Below, piece by piece: positions 21,178 through 32,050 of a DNA stretch of 32,242 bases. This DNA comes from Ettlia oleoabundans. Taxonomy: Eukaryota > Chlorophyta > Chlorophyceae > Chlamydomonadales. Both the position numbers and the translations under genes were made by a program. A model generated the notes under the pieces. That model worked only from the letters and a program-made list of their open reading frames with translations. It was not told the origin of the DNA and made no database searches. The DNA is taken from the NCBI GenBank assembly GCA_019693395.1, contig JAAMXP010000414.1, positions 29,821 through 62,062 of the forward strand. Reading direction: 5' to 3'. The number at the start of each line of letters is the position of its first letter. The first letter of the stretch is position 1.

Positions 21178-24100
21178 ATGGGCTGGGACGATGAAGGCGA
21201 GGAGGATTGGGATTTGGAGGCTTTGGCTGCGATAGAGGCTCAGGCAATGGCACAACGGCAACACGCGCACCATCAAAAGCACGAGCGGCAGCAGACGACA
21301 GCCGGCGCAGCAGGAAGGCCGCAAGGCCCAACCCCAGCCACAGCTGCCTGTGCCGCTGGATTACAACAGCTAGATGTTTGCGGCGGAAGGCCGCCAGTCA
21401 CCGCCCGCGACCTGTGCCAGCGGGTTTGCCAATTTGCCAAGCGCCCACCGCCGGCGTTGCGCCCGCCGCACGACAGGTACTGCTCCACGGCTTGACCAAC
21501 CAGCCTCATGTCTGTTGTTTGCTCAGTTTTGCAACCAGTTTAGCGAAATGTATCTGTCGTGCAGTTGCCCAGGAGTTTACGGGTGTGGGTGTGGCGGCAT
21601 ACTGCAGCTGGTCAGCTGGGCAGATGGCGCTATATATTTCTGGGCTTGCTCCTCCACTTCCTGCGCCTATCGCGCCTACCCGCCACTCAGGAAGCTGTCA
21701 CCTGAGCTGTGCATCACTCTAGACCGACATCGCAGTGCCCTGGAGGTGGCGCCAATGCCGGGCGCGGAGGATGCCGTGCGCTATTGCGGTGGGGTGGCGG
21801 CTGTGCTGGGTGCTGCGGGCGTTGACATCAGGCGTGCGCTGTCGCTGCCGGCAGCGCCAAATCAGAGTGGACCCATAAGTGGTCACAAAGCAGCAGCAGC
21901 GGATGCACAGCCAGTTGGTGCAGTGGCAATGGTGCCTAAATCCACGGGGAATGAAACAATGGGTGCTGGCACAGTGGGGGCGGCGGCCAGACAAGCCGAG
22001 GGCATTGCTTGCCAGTCATCAGTTCCTAGCATGGCTATAGGAGGAGCAGGCGAAGTCTCGAATTCTGCGGCACACTCAGCAGGGCTGTCGGCAAGTAATG
22101 CACCGGCATCGTCAGCCAGTCTGCAGCCGGTGGTGTTCCCACTGCACGAGTACGAGCACCTCAGCAACCACCTCGTGCAGTTTGGCCGCATGTCTGGTGT
22201 GATGCTGCTGCCCAGTGCAGGCATGATTCCTCTTCCCACCATGAAAGCTGCCAGGTGGGTACGAGTGGTTGGCAAAATCAGGAGAGCGGCATGCCACACC
22301 AGCAGGCTGTAGCAGTTGTTGCTTGACACTCAATAGCCCGAAAGGGCTTGACACTCATTAGCCAGGGAGGGTACGTAGAGGGCAGCGGCACCACTCCCTA
22401 GATGGGAGCGCCACAGTTGAACTGCTTTTCTCTGCTTGGTCCCTCCTGCAGGGGCATGTGGCGTGCTCTTCCCTCCGCCTCTGAGGTTGAGGCGGTGTAC
22501 GCCCGCATGCCATCCTTCTTGGAAGACGCTCTGCTGCCCTTCCAGCGGGAGGGTGTGCTGTTTGGCCTGTCACGAAATGGGCGCTGCCTGCTGGCGGATG
22601 AGATGGGTGTGGGCAAGACAGTGCAGGCTATTGCCCTGGCCAGCTGCTTCCAGGTAAGCTGTCTGTTGCTTCCAATGGAGACGAGAGCGGCGCGGTTCAT
22701 GGTTGCCCTGAGAGGGTGGCAGATTTACTCAAGGGCCTACTCTCCTTCGGTGACCTAATACCTGATTGCTTGGAGGGGTGAATGGATGGAATGGCAGCAC
22801 CACACTCTGGGATCATTAAATAGTTGTCTGCTTCCTTCATCCATCTTCTGCAGGACGAGTGGCCCCTGCTGATCACTGTGCCGGCCAGCCTCAGGCTGGT
22901 GTGGGCGGAAGAGCTGGAGAAGTGGCTGCCTCACCTGCGTCCCAGCTCCATACACGTTATTGAGGGCAAGGAGGACCGCGTGGCACGGGTGAGGCGGACA
23001 CTCAATGTCGCAGTACAAGTGCTGGTTAACGTGCTGATCTAGTACCTAGTAGCATAGGCATGCATGCCCGGCGTTGGCATAGCCGAGACCTTGTGTGGTG
23101 TATAGAACCGAGTACTGAAGGGCTTGATCAGCAGCCTGGTAGAGCAATCATTCTGAGTGGAAGCTTGGTTCGCTTGCCTGCCTGCCCGCGCTGCTGCACC
23201 GTTTGGGATACAGGGCGGGCTGCCGTTGGTCTGCATCACCTCGTACGAAATGATGCAGCGCCTCACCTGCGACGCCTGCAAGGGCAGGGTCATCCAGCAC
23301 ACCAGCATGTGCGCAGGGCAACGCCCGCCCTGCAAGGACCTGCAGAATTGCATGGCCAGCCAGCGCTGGAAGGTGGTTATTGTTGATGGTGAGTGCTGAC
23401 CTGTCGTTAGCACTATGCACAGGGTGTGCAGTGGAAGCTTTGCTGCGAGGGGCTAGGGCTGCACTCAGCCACCAAGGTTGTGGTGGAACCAGCAATCCTT
23501 TCCCACTATCACACTGCCTGCCTCTGCCTGCCTGCCCTTGCTATAATCATGCTTGCTAACCAGCTCACACCAGCCTGGCCTCCTCCTCCAATCCTTGCAG
23601 AGAGCCACACACTGCGCACCTGCAGCAAGCCGCCTGACGCATTGCACACCGAAGCGGTGGTCAGCGCCGTGAAGCTGGCGCAGCGGGCCATCCTGCTGAC
23701 GGGCACACCCAGCCTGAGCCGCCCTTACGACTTGTTCCGCCAGGTGGATGCCCTCATGCCAGGCCTGCTGGGCCCCAACCGCATCGCCTTCGCTGCGGCT
23801 TACTGCAACCGGCGGGAGGTGCCGCTCGTGTTGCCCGGTGGCGAGCGCAGGACCAAGTGGGATGTGGGCGGTCTGGCGCGGGGGCGTGAGCTGCACGACA
23901 TGCTGAAGGCGGAGGTGATGATGCGGCGGCTAAAGAAGGATGTGCTGTCACAGGCAAGTAAGGAGGGAAAGCAGGGGTGATGCTGGTTTGGGCAGTTGGG
24001 TTTTGCGATCTTACTGAGGAAGGTTGCATGATGCGGCGCTGTGCAACACGTCATCGTCGCTGTTGTTTTTGTATTGCTTGTTTGCTGCCTCTTGAGGTAG

Positions 24101-26770
24101 TAGTGGACTGAGCCATGTCACCAAGCAGTTACGGGAGTTGACCAGGCACCAGCACTCCCGCTTTCCTGCTTGGCTGCCTTCTAGCATGCTGCAGCTGCCG
24201 CCAAAGCGCCGACAGGTGATTCGCCTGCCGAAGCCACCTGCCAGCGAGTGGCCCAAGCTGGCGCAGGGTGCCAAGCGGCATGCAGATGACAGCGAGGGCA
24301 GCGCCAGCTCAGGCAGTGACGATGAGGGGGATGAAGAGGTAGCAGAGGATGGGAGTGGTGGCAGCCGGCCTCCCAAGCCCATGAGCTCGGCACACCGCAC
24401 TGGGCTGGCCAAGGCCTCGAGCGTCATCGACTGGCTCATGACGGCGTTGGGAGCGCGCAGGAGCAAGGGACAGCAGGATGACGCGGCCCAGCAGGCGCGT
24501 GGTTGCAGGGGGTGGGGTTGCAGGCATATCACTGTCTTGCACCAACTATTTGCGACCCAGGGTCCTTACCTCACGGCAAATATCGGTGCTTGTGACCTCT
24601 CATCAGTCTGGTGTTGCTCCATTGCCACCTCTGCCCTTTGATATCTGCCCACACCACTGCAGGCGGAAGACGAGGATGCAGCTGATGGCGTGCACCCCAG
24701 CAGCAGTGGCGGTACCAGCGACCCAGGAGGCCCCAAATGCCTGGTGTTTGCGCACCACACGACGGTGATGAACAGGCTGGCGGCGGCATTAGAGGGTGCC
24801 AAGCAGTACGCGCCAGTAGGCTATGTTCGCATTGACGGCAGCACAGACCCGGAGGACAGGTGCGTGGGTTGGTCAGTGGGTGGGTGGCTAGTTGGCCAAA
24901 CATCAATTGACATCTCTATGGGTTTGTGCTTTATACCTATGGTGGCTGGCAGGGTGGAAACTCGCTCCTGCGATGTGAAAATGACGTGCATCAATCAATG
25001 TGCAGCTGATTGTGGTGCTTGTGAGCGCTGACTCAAAGTTGTATCTTCTGCGTGTTTCTCCATCATGCCTATGCTCCCTTTGCAGGCGCCAAGCAGTACG
25101 TCGCTTCCACTCTGACCCCGCCGCCCGGGTGGCGCTGCTGTCTGTCACAGCCGCCGGCGTGGGGTTGGACTTCAGCGCTGCCAGTGTGGTGGTGTTTGCT
25201 GGTGAGACTCAGGCAGAAAGTCAGCAGTTCAGGGCAGGATCCTGAGCTTGCATATACAGTCCCAAGCATTTAGCACAGATGGGCTGCTATGATTCAGTAT
25301 CGCGTCTCTGCCTGCCGCTCCTGCCCTCACCTGCGTCCCCATACTGCTGTATGCGTATGTATGTGCACAGACACATCACCACCATCAACTACCCAACCAC
25401 TTCTGCCACCATCATCACCCCCGATCACGTGCCCACAGAGCTTCCCAATGAGCTGGCACACGTACGACAAGCGGAGGACCGTGCCCATCGCCAGGGCCAG
25501 CGCCACCCAGTCAATGTCTACTTCTTGTGCGCTAAAGGCACCACAGATGATCGCCGCTGGCAGGCACTCAACCGCAGCCTGGCGCGGGTGGCAGCGGTGC
25601 ACGATGGTGCGGGCCTGCCAGCAGCCGCGCCGGCATGCAGCGGGGATGGTGGCAAGGCCAGCAGTACCGCCGAGGGAGACGGGGAGGACAGCAAGGCAGC
25701 AGGGCCAATGGTGGCGTCCACTCAGGCAGGGCTGCTGGTTGAGTGTGTGCACGACGCAGACGAGGCAGGGCTGACGCCAGTGGCGACAAAGGCAGGATGG
25801 GGCGCTGCAAGGGCGCAGCCACCCGGCAACTTTGGTGCCACCACTGCCAGGCGTGAGAGTCTGGGTGGCACGCAGACGGGCGAGTCGCCGCTGCTCAGTG
25901 CGGGCGCAGCTGCACATCGGCCAGTGCAAGTGGTAGCCAACTGCGCGGCAGCTGCAGATGAGCAAGGCGATTTGCCTGCAGGTAGCGCCGAGGCAGCAGC
26001 AGGAGCGCCAAAAAAGGAGAGGGCCGTCACACTGCCAGCCCAAAACGCTGCGATACCTGCCGGCAATGTACCTCAGGCGGGGCGACGCCTGCCCTCACGA
26101 GGCTGCCGGGTGGCAGTGCTGGGTGCTGAACTGGGGGCTGCAGCATCAAGGGGTAGTCTTCGGGCGGCCCAGCCAGCCTCAGGCATTGATGTGCTGGGCC
26201 AGCAGGCTCCCCCACAGCTAAAGATGCCGGCATCAGACGTAGAGGTGAGGATGGCTTTGTTGGGTTGCTTGTTTCAAAGTGCATTGCAGTACAATGCTCC
26301 TGTTGCATTGGCCTCTGGCGTTTACAAAGAAAAGATAGATAATTAATAGATTTCAATCTGATACAGATAGTCTGACTGAGGGATGTTACAGAGTCTGCGC
26401 CAGGATACCCGCTGGCCGGGAGGTACAATCAGACATGAATGAATGAATGCACCAACCACTGCTCTGCCAGATGGGATCAGTTAGGATTGATACAGATAGT
26501 TTAAATCAAAAGATTCTAATGAAAAATTAGTATACATATAGTTTTTATTTTCTGGAATTTTTAGACCTATTAGTTTAAAATCGTGTTTCCAAATTTTGTT
26601 TCAATTTTTTTCCTATTTATTCCATTTTTTAGTTAGTTAAAAGAAAGAAAAATGGAAAGAAAAATTTCACCAATCTTGGGGGCAATGCACGGGAAGTATT
26701 CTGCCATGCACCTGCACGCAAGGCCGCTGACTCGACCAGTACCGCTCCCTATGCTCCATATATCTGCCTC

Positions 26771-26801
<31 letters not shown>

Positions 26802-29800
26802 GCTTGCTTGCTTGCCTCGCATGCATGCACGCAGGTGTGGTTTGAAGTGAGCGGCAACACTCACCGCGTTCACCTGCATGCCGCCCCCGATGGCAGCGCC
26901 CCACTACGGCTCAGCTTGCCGATGGAGGCGTTGCTTACGGGTGGGGGTGACTCGCCGCAGCTGGAGGAGCTGCTGCAGGCGGTGGAGCAGGCCAGTTCAC
27001 AGCAACAGCAGCAGCAGCAACAGAAGCAGCAGGAGCAGCAGCAAGGGCAGAAGCAGGGACCGCAAGGTGGGGTGCCACCTCCAGTTGGCCACGGCGTGCG
27101 GCCAGGTCCACAGGCTGTTGCGACAGCAGATTGTGAGCAGCAAGGGCAGCAGCCAGCACACTCGATGGCAGTCGGTCAGCCGGAGAGAATGCAAACGGCA
27201 CCTTCAGGGGCTGTGCAGCGCGCACAGGGTGCCGCCAATGAGGGGCTGCAACAGGCGCAGCGGACGGTGGTAATCAGCGGCATTGGTGTGCTGGCACTGG
27301 ATAGCCAGGTCAGCGCTGTACAGCTATCATCCATGCTAGCAGAGGCACGGGAGTTTGCGGCTGAGTGGCGGGAGCTGCGCGGCCTCTACCAGTCACGCCT
27401 GCATGGCAAATTTTTGCGCCTGCCACTGCATGAGGTGCGATGCTTTGAGCTAGGTGGTGCCGCTGGTGCGGGATGTCAGGTAGTGGCCGGACCATTGATG
27501 TCCCTCAGTCCCTGATCCCATGGGGGTATTAGTAGCAACCAAGCTAGTAGGTTACTTGCATTGATAGTGATGCCATGAGGCGAGGCAGCAAGTGGTCCCC
27601 AGTGCAGGCGGTGGAGGAGATTGAGAAGGCGGCAGCCACAGCTGGGCGCATGGGGACCTCTACCGCCCGCTTTGTACTGGCGCAGCGCGCTGACCTGCCA
27701 CTGCCATGTGGTGCCGAGTGGCGCACAGTTCGTGTGACATTCAAGCGGTGGGTCGTGGAGGTTGCAGTTTGTTGTCTGCATGCTGTGCATGCCTCTGTGC
27801 TGCCGTGATCATAGGCAGCACGTTGCGGTATGGTGCTGCAGCCTTCACCACTCAACAACAGTTTGGGTGCCATTAAATTGTTGGACCATGTGTCCTCATG
27901 GCCTACCGCACCATGCCTTGTTACACGCCTGCCCCCGCTCCTGCAGCTATGCCTGCGAGCGCCAGTACCAGCAGCCCTTCCTGCCCAGCGGAGCGCGGCT
28001 TTGCATCAACTGCGCCAAGCCTGTGCTGGGCCCTGCAGCAGCCCAGCCAGCAGAGGCTGTGCTTGACGGCATGACCAACCTGTTCTGCAGGTGGATAAGG
28101 GTGTGACTCAACCCGGTGCCTGGCTGATTGGGACTATTGGGTTGTGCTGTGCTGCACTGTGCTGAGCTAAACAGATATGGCCGGCAGACCAAGCCTGTGC
28201 ATGGCGCTGCCTGCATTGCTCTGGGGGACGGCTGTGGAGCTGCCTCGCTTCTAAAGGAGGTCTGGAAGGCAGCCCCTGGACCCCCGGTTGCCTGACCAAG
28301 CCCGCCTGCCCTCCTTTACCTAGTCGCAAATTTACAACCCACACCATGCTGCAGTGGCGAGTGTGAGGGTTGGTTCAGCCTCAAGTCAAATGGCTCCGCC
28401 TACCGCCGCGCCCTGTTCAAGCTGGAGCGCGGCGTTTGCGTGAACTGCCGCCTGGACTGCCACACGCTGGTGAAGCGGCTGCAGGTGGGAGGGTTGGTGT
28501 GGTATTAGGGATGCCGGGACAGCGGAGGTCTTTGGAGTGTACGTGCAGTCAGGGGAGTTTATGAGGCGGCTGCTCTCCTCATCCCCTGCCTCAATAAAGC
28601 TGTTCAGCTGCGCTTGCTTGCCAGGCTTGAGACTCTACAAGCACTGCCTGTGCTGCGCGCCCTATTCCCCCCTCACATTGCGTTCATCACTGCAGGCTGT
28701 TGAGAAGGGCAGCCGCGGGTGGGAAAAGGAGCGGCTGCGCATCATTCAGCATCGCGCGCCTCGCCTCACGGTTAGTGCACCAAACCACACCCCACCCCAG
28801 CCGCTCACACACATGCACAGCCACGTATCATGCAACCCACGGCCTGCACTGGACTTGCAGCATTTGAGAAGTTTAAAGCCGCTTAGCGTGCCTCGCCTCT
28901 TTGTGCATGATGTAAACTCAATGGCATTTGATTTGCTCCCGCAAATCCCACCCAACTCAATATACACTGTCCTTCCACCCATTCCGCCCACATTTCTCGA
29001 CCGCTGCAGAAACACGGCTACAAGTCGTACCTGGACCAGCTGGTAAAGCGGGCGGTGGAGGGCAATGCCTGGCAGGCAGACCACATCGTGCCGGTGTACA
29101 AGGTGGGTGGGTGGTGGGTGGGGTCGGGGCCAGGTAGGGGGCAAACCAGAAAAAGGGCAAAAGATGGAGTGGTGTGCTGATGAGTATTATATTTCAGGGA
29201 TTGATGGGTTGAAAAAATTTCTGTACCATCAGCCCAGCCACTTTCTGTGCTGTCTCTGCTGCAGGGCGGCGGGCTGTGTGACGTGGACAACCTGCGCACA
29301 CTGTGTGTGGCCTGCCATGCTGATGTCACCAAGCAGCAGACCAAGGAGCGAGCGGCGACACGGCAGCAGAAGAAGGCGGCCAAGGGCAAGGCAGGGGGCA
29401 AGGCGGGTGCGGGTGCGGGGTCAGGCTGGCAGGACCTGGCTGACGCCGAGGATGGGAGTGGCGGCAGTAGTGGTGAGGAGGGCGGCAGCAAGCCTGTGCT
29501 AAAGCGGCGGGCGCGGCTCAAGCGGCTGATCTGCGAGGACTCTGAGGCAGAGGAGCAGCAGCAGCAGCTGCAACAGGAGGAGATGCCAGCAGACGCACTG
29601 CTGACGAAGCCAGTGGCACCAGCAACTAGCAAGCAGGGCGCAGCCTTAGCAGCAAAGGGTCGTAGCGCGGGTGGTGGCAAAGCAGGGGCCAGCAGGGTTG
29701 TGCGGCGCCGGGCCAACCGCCTGAATCCGCTGCTGAGTGAGTCGGATGATGCAGAGCAGCTGGTGCAGAGTAGGGCGGCGGCTCCCGCTGATGGCCCCAC

Positions 29801-30125
29801 GGCACCTCCCGCAGCGGCAGCCCAACTGCATCGCCTCGCGTGCAGCAGCACAGCATCTGTAGCTGCACCTGAGCAGCAGGCTGCATTAGGACCTGCTGCA
29901 CCGTCAGCGGCTGCAGCAGCGGGCATAGTTGACAAGCAGCCACTGACCAGCGGCGCTGCCAACTCCCAGCTCCGCTCTCAGGGTGGCAACGTGTCCAAGA
30001 AGCGCAGCCACGGGGCGGTGGCACCCAGGCATGCGCCCAGAAGCAGCAGCAAGGTCGCCAAGTTAGCGCCGCATGCTCGCACCACAGGCAGGCTGCATGT
30101 TGATGGCCACGACTTGGAGGGCTGA
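21178..30125 (+). CDS. ZRANB3: SNF2 annealing helicase with HNH nuclease, ZRANB3-like
   Basis: Seventeen exons: 21178-21476, 21691-22254, 22452-22653, 22854-22988, 23214-23388, 23601-23953, 24195-24494, 24663-24859, 25086-25201, 25439-26244, 26835-27479, 27608-27747, 27947-28090, 28355-28484, 28696-28770, 29010-29102, 29265-30125; about 1744 residues. The SNF2 motor spans about residues 315-820: PFQREGVLFGL, DEMGVGKT, VDESHTLR, LLTGTPS, LPPKRRQ, VTAAGVGLDFS and AEDRAHRQGQ. Next come VWFEVSGNTHRVHLH and an FAAEWRELR segment shared with plant homologues, a zinc-finger-like part (LCINC, LFCSGEC, GVCVNCRLDC) and an HNH nuclease (ADHIVPVYKGGG, DNLRTLCVACH; Asp-His about 1451, last Cys-Cys-His 1472-1476). 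Human ZRANB3 remodels stalled forks and cuts DNA. Linkers (about 820-1050, 1090-1190 and after 1490) are Ala/Gln/Gly-rich. Intron 6 is GC-AG; the donor of intron 7 and the start of exon 12 (27608 or 27593) are uncertain. Confidence 0.9.
22321..22363. repeat. Short imperfect direct repeat in an intron
   Basis: GCTTGACACTCAATAGCC (22321-22338) recurs as GCTTGACACTCATTAGCC (22346-22363), with one mismatch and a 25-base period. It lies in the intron 22255-22451 of the SNF2 gene. Confidence 0.85.
26317..26670. other. AT-rich island inside an intron of the SNF2 gene
   Basis: Within the intron 26245-26834, base composition changes sharply: bases 26521-26640 contain only 24 G or C in 120. TGATACAGATAGT occurs twice (26359-26371 and 26488-26500), and eight-base inverted arms CCATTTTT/AAAAATGG flank 26630-26647. 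No long coding frame is visible. It may be an inserted fragment, for example organelle DNA or a small non-coding element, but nothing identifies it. Confidence 0.7.
26770..26815. repeat. CTTG tetranucleotide microsatellite
   Basis: About ten copies of CTTG with one CTTA interruption end roughly 20 bases before the acceptor at 26834. The pyrimidine-rich repeat may act as the polypyrimidine tract of this intron. Confidence 0.9.
26995..27060 (+). repeat. CAG/CAA glutamine-codon repeat in coding sequence
   Basis: A run of CAG and CAA codons, broken by Lys, Glu and Gly codons, encodes a Gln-rich tract in exon 11 of the SNF2 gene. It is one of several low-complexity linkers in this protein. Confidence 0.85.
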
Positions 30126-30656
30126 GTCCAGCGCATGTGCCCTGGCACGCCTTATCAACATGGGTTATGCTTTGCTTTTTTTTTATTCTATGGCTTGCTA
30201 CCTGCTCCAGCTGATCCAACCCTTTGACGCTGTTCATGCTTGCTTTCCAGGACTGCTTGAATCGCTGCTCCCTGCCCACATTTCATTGAATGCATTGGAT
30301 CCAAGTGCCCCTTTCGTCCATAAAAATCTAAAGCGGCGGCTTGGCAATAGTACGTACACACATGAGCAGGGGGAGGGTTGGGTGCTGAGAGCAGCCAAAC
30401 TGAACCAGAGTACACAGTAGTGATATAGTGAGGTCAGCCGGGAGAAGCAACTGAGCAGGAGACAAGCAGGAGGCATGCAGCAAAAACAGAGGTCAATCAT
30501 AGATTACCGAGAATGATTGTGCGAAGCAATGGTGTGGGAAAGGTGGCGTACGTAAAAAGAGTGTGTGCATGGCTAGCAGGGGTCACAGCGTGGCTTCCAG
30601 TATTTGGCTGAACTGGTGTGTTGCAGGCCATGCATTAGACCCACAGAATTCTGCCC
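30126..30656. other. Convergent 3' intergenic region, SNF2 and TsaC genes
   Basis: These 531 bases lie between two converging stop codons. I see no exon, and no TGTAA on either strand. A T-run occurs at 30175-30183. It should hold both 3' untranslated regions. Confidence 0.6.
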
Positions 30657-32050
30657 TCACTCCAGCCTCTGCGTCAGCGAGTACTTGTCCTGCAGCAGCT
30701 GCATGGTGCGGGCAAAGCCGGAGCCGCGGCGCGATATGGAGAACTGTGCGGGCTGCGTGAGGTCGATGACTGTGCTGCCAGACCGCCCCGCATCAAGCTG
30801 CCCCGCATCAAACACAAGGCTGCAGGAGGGCCACAGCTCCTGCAGGGTGCACGGGAGTGGGGTGGTGGTGGCGGTGTCAGCAGGCAGGGCAGAGTACAGC
30901 TTAAAAGGCTGCCTGGCCCGCCCCTAGATGCAGTAGGACAGGTGCTACACATCGCCAGCTCGCCCTCCAAACCTGCCCCCAACCCTGTATCAACATCACA
31001 ACCAAGCCACATCCCGCCTTCTGTGCGGACTCACACCCCAGCCGCCGCCTGCACCTCACCTCAAACTCCTCCACCTGGATGCTGCTGATGCCGCCGCTGA
31101 CATTGGCGCTGGTAAGGGCCAGGGCACCGCGGTGCTGGCGGCACACGGCGCGGATGAAAGGAGCATCGGGTATGCGTATGCCGATGGCGCCCACACCGGG
31201 GTTGAGCTCAGGGGCTAGAGGCGCGTCTGACCGCCGCTGAAGCAGCAGCGTGACCGCGCCCGGCAGCAATTCTTCCAGCAGGCCCTCAGGCAGGTGCTGC
31301 GGGGGCAAGAGGGGGTGGGATGGTGGGTGCAGGGCGTGTGTACTGCGTGTGTACTGCGGGTGGGGATGGTGGAAGGGTAGTTAATCAGCACAACACAGGC
31401 ATGAGGAGACCGTGGTAAGGCATCATACTGAAACCTGACAACGTGGCATGCACTGATATCACGCATCTGGACTTGCCACCCCCGTAAATCACAGATGCAC
31501 ACGCACATGCAGCATCCCTCCCCACTCATCCACCCCACCCCACCACCCCGTCACCCACCACCTCCGTCCCACCTGCACTTCTGCAAAGCGCGGCACATCC
31601 GCCACATCAGCCACTGCTATCGCCAGCGGCTTGTGGTCACCGCGCCGCTTGGTGGTGTAGATGTGGGACACCGCCGCACTGCTGTTGGCGCAGGCAGCCA
31701 GGCCGTACAAGGTGTCTGTGGGCACAGCTATGACCTCTGACCGCGCCACAGCCTCAGCAGCCAACCCAACGTTGTACATGGCAGCAGGCAGCACATTGCC
31801 GGCACCCCTCTTGCTGCCTGCACCGTCGCCGCCGCTGCTGCTTGCCGCGCCTGCCTGCCCCTCACCGCTGCTGCTGGACGCTGTTGTGCCGCTGCGCTGC
31901 CTGTCGCCCTCCCCTGGCTGCGTGAAGCGTAGGTCAAATACCACTGGCAGGTGGTCTGAGGGGAAGCGCTCCGAGGGCAGGTAGCCTCCCAGCTCCTGCA
32001 GTGATGGCAGCGGTACCTCGCGCACCACAGACAGGGCTGAGGGCTCGTAC
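30657..32050 (-). CDS. EEP C-terminus joined to TsaC/Sua5 (YrdC) domain, 5' partial
   Basis: Minus-strand exons: 32050-31573 (start uncertain), 31296-31060, 30839-30657; 298 residues visible, and the gene continues past the right edge. The first exon begins with YEPSALSVVREVPLPSL and LPSERFPSDHLPVVFDLRF, the C-terminal signature of CCR4-type endonuclease/exonuclease/phosphatase enzymes, including the SDH catalytic triad end. After a Ser/Gly/Ala linker of about 45 residues the same open exon runs into a YrdC domain: VIAVPTDTLYGLA, YTTKRRGDHKPLAI, LLPGAVTLLL, GIRIPDAPF, LALTSANVSGG and STVIDLTQ. YrdC proteins make threonylcarbamoyl-AMP for the t6A modification of tRNAs. No Sua5-type C-terminal domain follows. 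An ATG at 31779 just before the domain could start a separate TsaC protein, but it would lack a targeting peptide. The TsaC part is certain; the single-protein reading is inferred from the unbroken frame. Confidence 0.85.

Noticed and set aside
25327..26043. Minus-strand open frame of 238 codons
   Set aside because: It lies opposite the helicase motif VI exon and its linker; the plus-strand reading contains AEDRAHRQGQ, while the minus reading shows no domain.
26770..26815. CTTG repeats as a CRISPR-like array
   Set aside because: The repeats are four bases long with no spacers, in a eukaryotic intron; this is a simple microsatellite.
29018..29962. Minus-strand open frame of 314 codons
   Set aside because: It is the shadow of the HNH exons and the Ala-rich tail of the SNF2 gene; the sense frame carries the HNH residues.
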